Shown: positions 6,184 to 19,184, counted from the first letter of the stretch. The stretch is DNA of 64,000 nucleotides from Rhizobium leguminosarum (GCF_001679785.1 NZ_CP016286.1:3714001-3778000), one strand, 5' to 3'. The notes: generated from the letters alone by a model not told the origin. Made by a program: numbers and translations.

Positions 6184-7404
6184 ATGCGACAACAGGAGAG
6201 ACTGGCCGGAGCGGACTTTCTGCGCGCGACGGCCTGTCTGCTGGTGCTCGCCCACCACTTCGCGCTGCGGCTGGATATGCGCAGAATCCCCGACGAACTC
6301 GGACCGACCGCAAACGTCCTCCGCTTCGGCAATTTCGGCGTTGCCGTCTTCTTCGTGCTCAGCGGCTTTCTTCTTGCCCATCCCTTCTGGCGCGCGCTCG
6401 ACGCGGGCAGCGACATGCCGAGCCTGCGGCACTACACGATCCGCAGGATGGCGCGCATCGCTCCGGGCTTCTGGTTCGCCGCCACCGTCGGCTTCGCGCT
6501 CAGCGTGACGCTGCTTGCCTTGCCGCTGACGCCTGAGTTTGTGCTCCGCTACGTCTCCGGGCTGCTGTTCATGAGCCAGTGGCACTGGCGCACCTTTTTT
6601 CCTGTCGAAGCCGACGGGCCGCTCTGGTCCATTCCCTTCGAGGTCACCAGCTATGTGCTCCTGCCGGTCTGCTTTCTCCTGCTGTTTCGTTTGCCTCTCC
6701 TGAGGCGTCGCCCGTTCCTCGCTCGCTTCGCATGGCTTTGCGTCATCACGGGCGTACTCCTCGCCCATGTGCTGATCCTGACCCTCTTTCCGCTCGACGA
6801 CATCGAACGCGGCTGGCAGTACGGTCTGCAGGGCGGGGCGAAGGAGTGGATGCCGAGATATAATCCGATCGGCTTCTTCGCCGTCTTCGCGCTCGGCGCG
6901 CTTGCCGCCGGCGTCGAGGTCATGCTCCCAAGAAGGCGCTCCTCCTGGTTCGATGCCGCAGCGGTCCTGGCCCTCGCCATTGCCGGCTACCGCCTCGTCA
7001 TATCGCCCGGCGGCTCCGCCGAAGCTTACGGCTGGCTCGAAATCCCCTACGGTTTTCCGGTCTTTCCGCTGGCGGTCGCAACGGCGCTCGTTTCGCTCAG
7101 TCATTCGCAACACCTGGGCAGGCTGCTCGACAATGCTCCGGTCCGCTATATCGCGAAGATCTCCTTCGGCATCTACATCTGGCAGGAGATCATCCTGATA
7201 TTGATCCAGAGGCTCGATCCGAGTTCGTTCGGCGTTTCCTCGGAAAATGTCGTCACCGGCTGGCTGCAGTCTTGCGGATTGGCGGCAGCACTCATCCTTC
7301 TGGTCGCAAGCCTCAGCTACCACCTGCTGGAAAGACCGGCGATCGATTTCGGAAACCGGCTGACATCGCGTCAATCCAATCGGGCTACTCCTTTCAAAGT
7401 ATAA
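6184..7404 (+). CDS. Acyltransferase-3 family membrane protein (OafA/YrhL-like)
   Basis: A 406-residue integral membrane acyltransferase of the family that O-acetylates or otherwise acylates surface polysaccharides and lipids. The N-terminal helix carries ADFLRATACLLVLAHH with the paired His (about 24-25) that the family uses in catalysis, followed by an FGNFGVAVFFVLSGFLL segment and about ten predicted membrane helices. Start 6184 is chosen because GGGGAGG lies 4-5 bases upstream, whereas the in-frame ATG at 6157 is inside a repeat. It is followed by a sugar transferase, suggesting surface polysaccharide decoration; the acceptor is unknown. Confidence 0.85.
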   Translation: MRQQERLAGADFLRATACLLVLAHHFALRLDMRRIPDELGPTANVLRFGNFGVAVFFVLSGFLLAHPFWRALDAGSDMPSLRHYTIRRMARIAPGFWFAATVGFALSVTLLALPLTPEFVLRYVSGLLFMSQWHWRTFFPVEADGPLWSIPFEVTSYVLLPVCFLLLFRLPLLRRRPFLARFAWLCVITGVLLAHVLILTLFPLDDIERGWQYGLQGGAKEWMPRYNPIGFFAVFALGALAAGVEVMLPRRRSSWFDAAAVLALAIAGYRLVISPGGSAEAYGWLEIPYGFPVFPLAVATALVSLSHSQHLGRLLDNAPVRYIAKISFGIYIWQEIILILIQRLDPSSFGVSSENVVTGWLQSCGLAAALILLVASLSYHLLERPAIDFGNRLTSRQSNRATPFKV

Positions 7405-7571
7405 GTTACGCATAAGCGCAACTACACGCATTAAGGTTAACGCGGAATACTCCCATTTTTGGCGTCTTTAGGGTTATCAAATTCTTATTTATACCGATGA
7501 CAAACGATACGTGACCATGTATTTGTCTCCTTGTTGTTCAGTATCGCATCTAAGCTTGTGGACCTTGCGTA

Positions 7572-8309
7572 ATGAATGCTTTTACTTCGAAGACGAATCC
7601 ACGCTTCGATCCGTCTCAGCGTCAGGACAAGATCAAGACCCTGGTTATAGCGAACTCCAACATTCGCCAGCCGGATAGCTTTTCCCTCGTCGAAAGAAAA
7701 ATGGCCGTGCGGCTGGGCATAAAGCGGTTGATCGACATCGTCGCCTCAGTCAGCGCTCTCATCGTGCTGGCGCCGCTTTTTCTGGCAATCGCTCTTTTCA
7801 TCAAACTCGACGATGGTGGTCCGGTATTTTTCCGCCAGATCCGCTGGGGGCTGAACGGTCGGAAGATCACGGTCTTCAAGTTCCGGTCGATGCGCGCGGA
7901 AGCGTGTGATCCCAGCGGCATTCAACAGACCGTCAAGGGCGACAGCCGGGTGACCGGCATCGGCGCGCTGCTCCGCAAGACCAATATCGACGAGCTGCCG
8001 CAGCTTTTCAACGTCCTTAGGGGTGAGATGTCGTTGGTCGGCCCGCGCTGCCACGCCATCAATATGCGGGCGGCCGGCCGGCTCTACGAGGAGCTGGTGC
8101 CGGACTACCACCACCGCCACATCATGCGCCCCGGCATCACCGGTCTTGCGCAGACACGCGGCTGGCGCGGCCCGACGGCACGGCCGCTGGAAGCGCGCGC
8201 TCGCATTGCCTGCGATATTTATTATGTCAGGAATTTCAGCCTGCTGCTCGACCTGAAGATCCTGTTCAAGACGGTCGTTATCGAGCTGCGCGGCGGCACC
8301 GGCTTCTGA
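7572..8309 (+). CDS. Undecaprenyl-phosphate sugar phosphotransferase (ExoY/PssA-type)
   Basis: A 245-residue initiating bacterial sugar transferase. It has one membrane hairpin (about 55-77), then the conserved cytosolic core: KFRSMR (103-108), IDELPQL (139-145), GEMSLVGPR (151-159) and RPGITG (186-191). Such enzymes load the first sugar phosphate onto the lipid carrier to start exopolysaccharide or glycoconjugate synthesis; in rhizobia ExoY and PssA are examples. About 45 residues precede the core, and an ATG at residue 44 ([13 protein letters not shown]) is an alternative start. It appears to stand alone with its own AT-rich upstream region (7405-7571) and terminator. Confidence 0.85.
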   Translation: MNAFTSKTNPRFDPSQRQDKIKTLVIANSNIRQPDSFSLVERKMAVRLGIKRLIDIVASVSALIVLAPLFLAIALFIKLDDGGPVFFRQIRWGLNGRKITVFKFRSMRAEACDPSGIQQTVKGDSRVTGIGALLRKTNIDELPQLFNVLRGEMSLVGPRCHAINMRAAGRLYEELVPDYHHRHIMRPGITGLAQTRGWRGPTARPLEARARIACDIYYVRNFSLLLDLKILFKTVVIELRGGTGF

Positions 8310-8330
8310 GACGACCCGGCACGTCGACAA

Positions 8331-8356
8331 AAGCGGCCTATCGGCCGCTTCTTCAT
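8331..8356 (+). terminator. Rho-independent terminator after the sugar transferase
   Basis: AAGCGGCC (8331-8338) and GGCCGCTT (8343-8350) form a perfect 8-bp stem with a TATC loop, followed by a T-rich CTTCATTTCATTT. Confidence 0.75.
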
Positions 8357-8383
8357 TTCATTTCAAGCCGGAGAAACAGACAC

Positions 8384-8408
8384 AAAAAAGGCGGCTGTCG
8401 CAGCTGCC
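8384..8408 (-). terminator. Rho-independent terminator of the ATP synthase operon
   Basis: Read on the minus strand, GGCAGCTG (8408-8401), a CGA loop and CAGCCGCC (8397-8390), with one A-C mismatch in the stem, precede six Ts (8389-8384). It sits 25 bases past the atpC stop. Confidence 0.75.
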
Positions 8409-8432
8409 TTTCATCGTCGCAACCGGTTGCGA

Positions 8433-8840
8433 TCAGTCTTGTTGAACGACGCCGCGCAGATGCGTCAGTTCCATGATGAAGTGCTCGAGCTTCGACTTGT
8501 GCTCGTGCAGTTCGGCGTGTTCGAGTTCCTTGCGGGCGGCCTCGATGCGGCGCGTCAGTTCGTCCTTATGGAGTTCCTCGACCGGAACCGCGGATTCGGC
8601 AAGCAATGTGCAGCCGGTCGGCAGGATATCGGCAAAACCGCCGAACACCACGTAGTCCTGCTTCTTGCCGGAAGCCGAACGCACGCTCACGACACCCGGC
8701 TTGATCGTCGTCATCGTCGGCGCATGGTTTGCCATGACCGTCATCTCGCCTTCAGTCGCGGGGATGACGACCTCGGTCACCATCTCCGACAGCAGCAAAC
8801 GCTCCGGCGAAACGAGCTCAAAGTTGAAATTGTCAGCCAT
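8433..8840 (-). CDS. atpC: ATP synthase F1 epsilon subunit
   Basis: A 135-residue epsilon subunit, part of the central stalk that couples proton flow to catalysis and can inhibit ATP hydrolysis. The N-terminal beta-sandwich begins NFNFELVSPERLLLSEMV and carries VVIPATEGEMTVMANHAPTM, typical of the family; the C-terminal helical part contains the two charged helices from about residue 88. It is the last gene of the operon. Its ATG overlaps the stop of the 79-codon gene by one base (TGATG), so its translation is coupled to that gene rather than directly to atpD. Confidence 0.97.
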   Translation of the reverse strand: MADNFNFELVSPERLLLSEMVTEVVIPATEGEMTVMANHAPTMTTIKPGVVSVRSASGKKQDYVVFGGFADILPTGCTLLAESAVPVEELHKDELTRRIEAARKELEHAELHEHKSKLEHFIMELTHLRGVVQQD

Positions 8841-9078
8841 CAGTGACTTACCTTCTCGGCTATGGCTTTCGCATCTTGCAATTTAGTCCCGCAGAACGGG
8901 CAGTGCATTATCGCTTGATCGAGATAACCGAGGCCTTCCTCGCTCTGGACCAGACCTACCACCATCATCAGCACGCCATTATCGGCGCGGTAGACGGTTG
9001 GCGCTGCTGGTTCCGGAAGATCCGCCACGACCCCTTTCAAGGAGTCGCAGCAGAATATCTCGTCTAGCGCATCGCTCA

Positions 9079-9079
<1 letters not shown>
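8840..9079 (-). CDS. Small Cys-containing protein encoded between atpD and atpC
   Basis: A 79-residue protein not assignable to a named family. It has two pairs of cysteines, CC at 10-11 and CPFC at 60-63 within a CPFCGTKLQ segment that resembles a half zinc-ribbon, so metal binding is plausible. It overlaps atpD by one base (TAATG) and atpC by one base (TGATG), which places it firmly inside the ATP synthase operon as a translationally coupled gene. Standard bacterial operons join atpD to atpC directly. A role in assembly or regulation of F1 is inference from position only. Confidence 0.8.
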
Positions 9080-11423
<2,344 letters not shown>

Positions 11424-11451
11424 CCGTGATCCGTCCTAACTTAGGGCCTGA

Positions 11452-12980
<1,529 letters not shown>

Positions 12981-12981
<1 letters not shown>

Positions 12982-13547
12982 CAGCCAACCTCTTTCAATG
13001 CGAGCTTAAGGGTAGAGAGTTTGGTACGAAGAGACGTATCAATCTGACGAGACCCGACCTTCACGATCAGACCACCAAGAATTGACGGATCAACCGTGAC
13101 GGCAATCGTCACGTCCTTGCCGGTAACGCTCTTGAGTGCCACCTTCAATTCGGTTTCCTGCGCTTGTGAAAGCGCATGCGCCGAGGTGACCTCGGCGGAG
13201 ATTTCACCACGATGGTTCGCGGCGATGATGCGGAAGGCCTTGATCATGCCCGGCAGGGCGAACAGGCGGCGGTTACGCGCCACGACCTTCAGGAAATTGG
13301 CGAAGAAACCGCTGATGCCGGCCTTCTCGCTGATGGCGACGATCGCCTTCAGCTGGTCTTCAGCGGAAAAAACCGGGCTTGCGACGAAACGCTTCAGATC
13401 GGCGCTCTCATCCAGCATCGCCTGGAAATGGTCAAGATCGGCGGTGACGCTGTCGACGGCGCCCTGCTCGAGCGCCAGTTCGAAAAGCGACGAGGCATAG
13501 CGTTCTGCAACACCAGAAGTAAGCTGGGACGTGTCTGCCACTGGCAC
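12981..13547 (-). CDS. atpH: ATP synthase F1 delta subunit
   Basis: A 188-residue delta subunit, part of the peripheral stalk linking F1 to the b subunits of F0. The start is taken as the GTG at 13547, with CAGGGA just upstream; the product begins [20 protein letters not shown], and the conserved helical [11 protein letters not shown] follows. A longer reading frame open to 13748 adds residues unlike the family and is not used. It is the first gene of the operon, preceded by about 250 bases of non-coding sequence that should hold the operon promoter. Confidence 0.95.
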
Positions 13548-13759
13548 AAATTTCCCTGATTTCAACCCAAAATCCGGCTCTCGGCGGGCGCCGAACCTAT
13601 GATCTTGAATTCGTTTTGATTTCCCCCAGAAATCACAAGAGAAGCCTCTTGCTTCTTCCGAAATTCGGGGTCCGTCTAACATAGGATGTTCGGACTCGCA
13701 ACACGCGTAATGCCCGAATACGCCTTTCACATGAATTTCTGTCTGCAAAATCGCGCAAT

Positions 13760-13776
13760 GGCCTGAAAGCAGGCCA
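13760..13776 (-). terminator. Stem-loop after the small membrane protein gene
   Basis: GGCCTG (13760-13765) and CAGGCC (13770-13775) form a perfect 6-bp stem with a 4-base loop, 27 bases beyond the stop of the 13803 gene. On the minus strand only a weak T-containing tract follows, so this may be an imperfect terminator. Confidence 0.45.
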
Positions 13777-13802
13777 AAGAAGCCACCTGACAGGAGCGAG
13801 AG

Positions 13803-14192
13803 TCACGTCTGGGTGAAGCCGAAGACATAGAACAGCGGTAGCGCGGCCAAAGCGATTTGCACAACCAGGAGTAAATAGTTGACGAGATTACTCCCCTTAT
13901 CGGACAGGATCGAGATGACGCGGGCAAAGGCAGCCATCGCGAAGGAGGCGCCGAGCGCCATATAGATCCAGTCCTGGGCGAGCATGATCGCCGACAGCCC
14001 GAAGCCGAGATAGAAACCGCCCATCGAGCGCCCCTCGCCGAAGCCTTCCGGCCGCCCCTCCTGCGCCTGCAGACCGAGAAGACGGAAAGTCTGGCCCGGC
14101 GCGAACATCATGATGAAGCCGGCGAGCGCCGTGAAAGCGGCGGAGCAAAAGGCAAGCTGCTCGCCAAACTCGGTCGGAAAGTAAAACTCCAT
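13803..14192 (-). CDS. Small four-helix membrane protein (DUF4345-like)
   Basis: A 129-residue protein with four predicted membrane segments (about 14-34, 55-72, 76-93 and 102-125). The pattern AFTALAGFIMMFAP near the start and RSMGGFYLGFGLS in the middle resembles the DUF4345 family of small inner-membrane proteins, a tentative match. Function is unknown. It stands alone between the priA 3' end and the atp operon, on the same strand as both. Confidence 0.75.
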   Translation of the reverse strand: MEFYFPTEFGEQLAFCSAAFTALAGFIMMFAPGQTFRLLGLQAQEGRPEGFGEGRSMGGFYLGFGLSAIMLAQDWIYMALGASFAMAAFARVISILSDKGSNLVNYLLLVVQIALAALPLFYVFGFTQT

Positions 14193-14272
14193 GCCTCAGC
14201 CCCAAATCACCCGGATGAATCAGTGTTTTATGGCATGGGCCGAAAACGGAGGGAATGGCGGCCTTATTTGAT

Positions 14273-16489
14273 TTAGAGAAAACTCTGCGGATCGATATCC
14301 AGCTGCACCTGCACCGATCCGCGCTCTTTGGGCGATTGCGACAGCATCGCCCGGAGGAACCCCTGCATGTCCGAGTTCCGCCGGCCGTGCACCAAAAGAC
14401 GGAAACGGTGGCGGCCGCGCACCAGCGCGAGCGGCGCTTCGGCCGGGCCGAGCACCGAGATGCCCGACACCTGCGGCGCGGCGTTGCGCATGCCGCGCGC
14501 ATGGTTTTCGGCGTCGTGGCGGGTTTCAGCCGAAACGATGATCGAGGCGAGCCTGCCGAAGGGCGGCAATAGGGCGCGTTCGCGTTCGGTGATCTCGCGC
14601 TCGTAGAAGGCGTCAGAATCGCCGGAAACGATTGCCTGCATGACAGGATGCTGGGGCTGATAGGTCTGCAGCAACCCATGGCTCTTGAGGCCAGTGCGCC
14701 CGGCCCGGCCGGTCACCTGCGACAACAGCTGGAAGGTGCGCTCGGCCGCGCGCGGGTCGCCATTGGCAAGGCCGAGATCGGCATCGACGATGCCGACCAG
14801 CGTCATCAGCGGAAAATTGTGGCCCTTGGCGACAAGCTGGGTGCCGATGACGATATCGGCCTCGCCCTTGGCGATCGCTTCCAGCTCCAGCCGCAGCCGC
14901 TTCACTCCGCCCATGATATCCGAGGAGAGAACGATCGTCCGCGCCTCCGGAAAATGCCGTTCCACCTCCTCGGCGATGCGCTCGACGCCTGGCCCGCAGG
15001 CGACGAGATGGTCGAGCGTGCCGCATTCCGGGCACGCCTCCGGCGTGCGCTCGGCATGGCCGCATTGGTGGCATTGCAGCTGCTTGCGGAAACGATGCTC
15101 CACCAGCCAGCTCGAACATTGCGGGCATTGGAACCGGTGGCCGCAAACCCGGCAGAGCGTCAGCGGCGCATAACCGCGCCGATTGAGAAAGAGCAGCGCC
15201 TGTTCGCGCTTTTCCACGGTCTTACCGATCGCCCGGATCAGCACCGGCGACAGGAAGCCGCCCCGCTCGGGCGCGTGCCGGCGCATATCGACCAGATGCA
15301 GGTCCGGCATCGCCGCATCGCCGAAACGCGTCGGCAGGTGGACGGTGCTGTAGCGTCCGCTCTGGCCGTTGACCTGGCTTTCGACCGACGGCGTCGCCGA
15401 CACCAGGATGACGGGGAAATCGCCGATGCGGCCGCGCACGACGGCCATGTCGCGAGCATTGTAGAAGACGCGATCCTCCTGCTTGTAGGCGGGATCATGT
15501 TCTTCGTCGACGATGATCAGGCCGAGATCCTCGAAGGGCAGGAAGAGCGCAGAGCGGGCGCCCGCCACGACCCGCACTTCGCCGGTCACCGCCTGGCGCC
15601 AGACCTTTTCGCGCATGCGCGGCGCAAGATCAGAATGCCATTCGGCAGGCTTTGCCCCGAAACGGTCCTGGAAGCGCTCCATGAAACTGGCCGTCAGCGC
15701 GATCTCCGGCAGCAGGATCAGCACCTGCTTGCCGCGTTTCAGAGTCTCGGCAATCGCCTCGAAATAAACCTCCGTCTTGCCGGAGCCGGTTACCCCGTCG
15801 ATCAGCGACACCGAAAATTCACCCTTGCGGACATCGGAAACGATCTCTTCAGCCGCCTGCTTTTGCGGCCCTTCGAGACGTGCTGCGGCAAAATCCGGAT
15901 CCGGCATCGCAACGACCGGCGGCGGCGGCAGGAATATCGCCTCAAAAATGCCGAGCGTGATCAGCCCGTCGACAACACTCGTCGAGACACCTGCCGCATG
16001 CGCAAGACCGCTGCGTGTCCAGGAAAAGCCGTCGGAGGCGGTATCGAGCACCCGGGCGCGTGCCGGCGTCATCCGCTCCGGTTCGCCGCCGACGAGCTTC
16101 AACCCCTCCACCATCGGTTCCGGCTCGAAGGCGTTCGGCGCCCGAAGCGCCATGCGGGCGACGAGGCCGGGCGGCGAGAGCGTATAGGTCGCCACCCAAT
16201 CGATAAAGTCCCGCATCTCCCTGGCAAGCGGCGGGCAGTCGAAGACATGGCTGATCGGCCGAAGCTTCTTCGGATCGATGCCGTCCTCGCCGCCGTCCCA
16301 GACGACGCCGATCACCTGCCGCGGACCGAGCGGCACCTGCACGACCGAGCCGGGCTCGACCGCCATGCCATCCGGCACCGAATAGGAATAGGGTTTCGGC
16401 GCCGGCATCGGCACCAGCACGGGAACCGTTCGGTTCGCGGGCGGTGCCTCAAAAAGCGCGCCAAAGAGATCGGACGAATCTGTGCTCAT
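14273..16489 (-). CDS. priA: Primosomal protein N' (replication restart helicase PriA)
   Basis: A 738-residue superfamily 2 helicase that reloads the replisome at stalled forks. The N-terminal DNA-binding part contains VPVPMPAP-like and PYSYSVPDG segments; Walker A GVTGSGKT is at about 232-239, Walker B DEEH at 328-331, and the eight-cysteine zinc-binding insertion at about 446-490 (CRVCGH, CPQC, CHQCGH, CPECG). The ATG at 16489 is preferred; a further upstream GTG adds 19 residues without family similarity. The length matches the family (about 730 residues). Confidence 0.96.
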   Translation of the reverse strand: MSTDSSDLFGALFEAPPANRTVPVLVPMPAPKPYSYSVPDGMAVEPGSVVQVPLGPRQVIGVVWDGGEDGIDPKKLRPISHVFDCPPLAREMRDFIDWVATYTLSPPGLVARMALRAPNAFEPEPMVEGLKLVGGEPERMTPARARVLDTASDGFSWTRSGLAHAAGVSTSVVDGLITLGIFEAIFLPPPPVVAMPDPDFAAARLEGPQKQAAEEIVSDVRKGEFSVSLIDGVTGSGKTEVYFEAIAETLKRGKQVLILLPEIALTASFMERFQDRFGAKPAEWHSDLAPRMREKVWRQAVTGEVRVVAGARSALFLPFEDLGLIIVDEEHDPAYKQEDRVFYNARDMAVVRGRIGDFPVILVSATPSVESQVNGQSGRYSTVHLPTRFGDAAMPDLHLVDMRRHAPERGGFLSPVLIRAIGKTVEKREQALLFLNRRGYAPLTLCRVCGHRFQCPQCSSWLVEHRFRKQLQCHQCGHAERTPEACPECGTLDHLVACGPGVERIAEEVERHFPEARTIVLSSDIMGGVKRLRLELEAIAKGEADIVIGTQLVAKGHNFPLMTLVGIVDADLGLANGDPRAAERTFQLLSQVTGRAGRTGLKSHGLLQTYQPQHPVMQAIVSGDSDAFYEREITERERALLPPFGRLASIIVSAETRHDAENHARGMRNAAPQVSGISVLGPAEAPLALVRGRHRFRLLVHGRRNSDMQGFLRAMLSQSPKERGSVQVQLDIDPQSFL

Positions 16490-16606
16490 CGCGCGAGACC
16501 ATGCCCGCAAATCGATGGAATTGGAACCGCAAAGACGGAGCGACACGTTCCGGGTCGTCGCGACGATTTGAAGATCGAGCCCGGTTACGGTGGTGGCGAA
16601 TTTGCC

Positions 16607-16672
16607 TCAGCTCTCTACGGTCACGCCCTTGCGCATGATGACCACGCGATCACAAATGGAGTATGCGATCAC
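16607..16672 (-). pseudogene. Remnant resembling the end of an ABC-transporter ATPase
   Basis: On the minus strand a short frame ends ICDRVVIMRKGVTVES-stop, which strongly resembles the end of the ATPase core of peptide-type ABC transporters (the conserved CDRV-x-VM-x-x-G-x-x-VE run). No P-loop, signature or Walker B precedes it. This is read by eye and based on about 20 residues. Confidence 0.4.
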
Positions 16673-16794
16673 AAGCGCACGGCATGCCCGATGACGCCGA
16701 GCTGGTTGAGACCATGCATGCCGCCATCGACGATCGCACGATTGCCGAAAAGTTTTTTGTTCGAAATGCCGAAGCGCTGTTCTTCGGCCGCTGA
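16642..16794 (+). pseudogene. Remnant resembling an amidohydrolase C-terminus
   Basis: A plus-strand frame closes with DDRTIAEKFFVRNAEALFFGR-like sequence and a TGA at 16792, 14 bases before the next gene. The pattern (helix, then K-FF-x-x-NAE-x-LF) is that of the last helix of TIM-barrel metal-dependent amidohydrolases. A stop upstream (16639-16641) cuts it off from any larger gene. Together with the minus-strand ABC remnant it suggests a decayed catabolic cluster around the DHDPS-family gene. Confidence 0.4.
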
Positions 16795-16808
16795 ATTGGA
16801 GAGCACCA

Positions 16809-17741
16809 ATGGCCAGACTGACCGAAGATGCCAAGGGCGTCTATGTGATCGCCGTAACCCCCTTCACCGATGACGGCGCCCTCGATCTCGCCAGTATCGA
16901 CAGCATGGTCGATTTCTACGAAGGCGCCGGCGTCACCGGCCTGACGGTGCTTGGTCAGCTCGGCGAGGCTCCGAAGCTGACCGCCGAGGAATCGCGGACA
17001 GTCGTCGAACGGGTGTTGAAGCGCCTCGACGGGCGGCTCCCCGTCGTCGTCGGCGTTTCGGCGCCGGGGCTTGCGCCGATGAGCGAACTCGCCGAAGCCG
17101 TCATGGGTGAGGGTGCGGCCGGCGTCATGGTCGCGCCACCTTGGACCGTCAAGACCGACGATCAGGCTTTCGCCTTCTACCAGTCGGTCGGCGAGGCCCT
17201 GGGCGATACGCCCTTCGTGCTGCAGGATTATCCGCTCACCACCAATGTGACGATCGCGCCCAAGGTCATCGAGCGCATCGTCAACGAGGTACCGAACTGC
17301 GTCATGCTCAAACATGAAGATTGGCCGGGTCTCTCGAAGATCTCGGCACTTCGCGCCGCCAGCGACAAGGGCGCCATGCGGCGCATCTCCATCCTTTGCG
17401 GCAATGGCGGGCTTTTCCTGCCCGAAGAGATGGGCCGCGGCGCCGATGGCGCAATGACCGGATTTTGCTATCCTGAGATGATGGTCGGCGTCGTCGAGGC
17501 CTATACAGCCGGAAATGCGGATCGCGCCCATGAGATCTTCGACGCCTATCTGCCGCTCGCCCGCTACGAACAGCAGCAGGGCATCGGTCTTGCCTCGCGC
17601 AAATATGTGCTTGCCAAGCGCGGTGTGATCAAGTCCGCCACCCTGCGCAAGCCGGGCGCCAAGCTCTCGGCGCTCGATATTGCCGATGTCGAGCGCTTGC
17701 TGGCGCGCCAGGCCATCCGCCTCAAGGAGATCGGTGCGTAA
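16809..17741 (+). CDS. DHDPS/N-acetylneuraminate lyase family aldolase
   Basis: A 310-residue class I aldolase-type enzyme. The TIM barrel holds the Schiff-base Lys168 in VMLKHED and the partner Tyr141 in VLQDYPL. The substrate motif normally read as GTTGE is GQLGE here (about 49-53), so true dihydrodipicolinate synthase activity is unlikely; a keto-sugar-acid or related lyase/dehydratase fits better. A GGAGAG lies before the ATG. Remnants of an amidohydrolase and an ABC ATPase just upstream suggest it is a survivor of a lost catabolic operon. It ends 20 bases inside the convergent acetyltransferase gene. Confidence 0.85.
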   Translation: MARLTEDAKGVYVIAVTPFTDDGALDLASIDSMVDFYEGAGVTGLTVLGQLGEAPKLTAEESRTVVERVLKRLDGRLPVVVGVSAPGLAPMSELAEAVMGEGAAGVMVAPPWTVKTDDQAFAFYQSVGEALGDTPFVLQDYPLTTNVTIAPKVIERIVNEVPNCVMLKHEDWPGLSKISALRAASDKGAMRRISILCGNGGLFLPEEMGRGADGAMTGFCYPEMMVGVVEAYTAGNADRAHEIFDAYLPLARYEQQQGIGLASRKYVLAKRGVIKSATLRKPGAKLSALDIADVERLLARQAIRLKEIGA

Positions 17742-18219
17742 CACGCCGGCGCAAATCCGAAGCCGCTGGATCATCGCTATGGTGCTGCAGCGCGAGCAGA
17801 TGCGTATGTCCATCTCGTTCGTCAGGCTGAAACCCGAGCGTCTCCCAGAACCTCACCGCACCATCGTTTCCCGCATGAACGGTGACGACGGTGCAGCAGG
17901 ACCACGCATAGTCGAGCAGAGCCAGAGCAAGCATCCGGCCGATGCCGCGCCCGCGCATTGCAGGACGAATGTAGAAACGCCGCATCCGCAGCGCCCCTGA
18001 CATGGCGGGGTCGACGGTCATGCCGCCGATGCCGGCGAGCTCCCCATCGGCATAGGCGCCAAGCAGCCTTTCGCCGTCACGATCGAACCTGACGGCGCCG
18101 GTCGACCATTCGTCGATAAGGCGGGCGACATGGCGATGGCCCTCCCGCCGGGCCTCGCTTTCAAGATCTGCGATCTCCTGCGGCAACCGATCGCAGATCC
18201 GGCGGATATCGATCGTCAT
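17722..18219 (-). CDS. GNAT-family N-acetyltransferase
   Basis: A 165-residue GNAT protein. The acetyl-CoA-binding motif A is visible as RRFYIRPAMRGRGIGRMLALALL (given in part: MRGRGIG near residue 90), preceded by the GELAGIGGMTV strand and followed by VHAGNDGAVRFWETLGF, typical of motif B. Substrate is unknown. It overlaps the end of the DHDPS-family gene by 20 bases, tail to tail. The last 20 residues are rich in Asp, Arg and Pro and poorly conserved-looking. Confidence 0.85.
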   Translation of the reverse strand: MTIDIRRICDRLPQEIADLESEARREGHRHVARLIDEWSTGAVRFDRDGERLLGAYADGELAGIGGMTVDPAMSGALRMRRFYIRPAMRGRGIGRMLALALLDYAWSCCTVVTVHAGNDGAVRFWETLGFQPDERDGHTHLLALQHHSDDPAASDLRRRVTHRSP

Positions 18220-18233
18220 GGCAATGCCGGTGG

Positions 18234-19184
18234 TTAGATTGCAGGAACCGGAATCTCGCGGCGCGTCGCCGCAATCGGCAGGCCGACCGGCATGAAACTC
18301 GCGTCGCCATCCCTAGCCATGTCGTGCACCGTATGTTTCTCCAGCGCTTTCGTCACCTCGTTGAGGTCGCCGTCCAGCTGCTCGGCCGGAATTAGGTTGC
18401 CGATGATGAAATCGAAGCGGTCGCCGCGTTTGTTCAGCAGTTCGTGGAACACGGTCATGTCGCGAAGCTCGGTCGACCATTTCGCCAGCCAGTAGAACAG
18501 GCCGGAATTGCGTGCCGTCATATGAACGGGCAGGATCGGCAGATTGTATTTGCGCGCCAGCCCGACGGCCGAGGTCTTCCACGGACGTTCATTCAGACGG
18601 CCGTTCGCCCAATAGGCGATACGGCCTGAGGGAAAGAGCACTGTCGCCTTGCCTTCCTTCACCGCATGGTTGGTCAGCTGCAGTGTCTCACGCGCTTTCA
18701 GCTTGCTCTTGTGCTCCTCCCGCCATTCCACGGGGATGATCATCTCGGCAAACCGCGGATTGACGCGGATGGCATCGCGATTGGCGAAGAACATCATGTC
18801 CGGCCGGCGCGTTTTCAAGAGATCGAACACGGCAACGCCGTCGGCAATGCCGGTCGGATGGTTGCTGACGAGGATGAAGCCGCCGGTATCGGGAATGCGT
18901 TCGCCATTGGTGATGCCGATATCGAGTTTCAGCACGGCGCTCAGATATTCGAACGACTGGAAGCCCGGCATTTTGGCGACCGCATTGGCAAATTCGAGCG
19001 CCTTGTTGTAACGCAGCAGCGTGTAGAGGAACGGCCGCATGACCGGCCAGAGCGGATTTTTCACGATCCTCTGGCCGCGTTCGGCAATCAGCGTATCGAC
19101 GATATGACCGGGCTTTCCCTGTGAAACGAGAGCGATCGCTTCCGCGAGCTGTCCGAAAGCCGTCATGGAATCGCGCCGTGCCAT
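18234..19184 (-). CDS. Glycerophospholipid acyltransferase-family protein (PlsC superfamily)
   Basis: A 316-residue acyltransferase of the lysophospholipid superfamily. It carries the catalytic block NHPTGIADG (His109, Asp115) and the substrate motif FPSGR (184-188). The spacing of His and Asp is one longer than the usual H-x4-D, a feature of a subgroup. The reaction could be acylation of a lysophospholipid or of an ornithine-lipid type acceptor; the sequence does not say which. A short N-terminal helical region (1-60) and a conserved PVHMTARNSGLFYWLAKWS block are present. It is 14 bases from the acetyltransferase gene on the same strand. Confidence 0.8.
   Translation of the reverse strand: MARRDSMTAFGQLAEAIALVSQGKPGHIVDTLIAERGQRIVKNPLWPVMRPFLYTLLRYNKALEFANAVAKMPGFQSFEYLSAVLKLDIGITNGERIPDTGGFILVSNHPTGIADGVAVFDLLKTRRPDMMFFANRDAIRVNPRFAEMIIPVEWREEHKSKLKARETLQLTNHAVKEGKATVLFPSGRIAYWANGRLNERPWKTSAVGLARKYNLPILPVHMTARNSGLFYWLAKWSTELRDMTVFHELLNKRGDRFDFIIGNLIPAEQLDGDLNEVTKALEKHTVHDMARDGDASFMPVGLPIAATRREIPVPAI

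Noticed and set aside
4978..7431. 817-codon open frame on the minus strand
   Set aside because: It lies antisense to thiY and the acyltransferase, has a low-complexity Glu/Arg/Asp-rich product without motifs, and is the expected shadow of GC-rich genes.
13548..13748. Upstream extension of atpH by 67 residues
   Set aside because: The extra residues do not resemble the family; the GTG at 13547 with a ribosome site gives the standard 188-residue length.
14648..16873. 741-codon plus-strand frame opposite priA
   Set aside because: It has an Arg/Asp/His-rich composition and no family features, while priA on the other strand is complete with all motifs.
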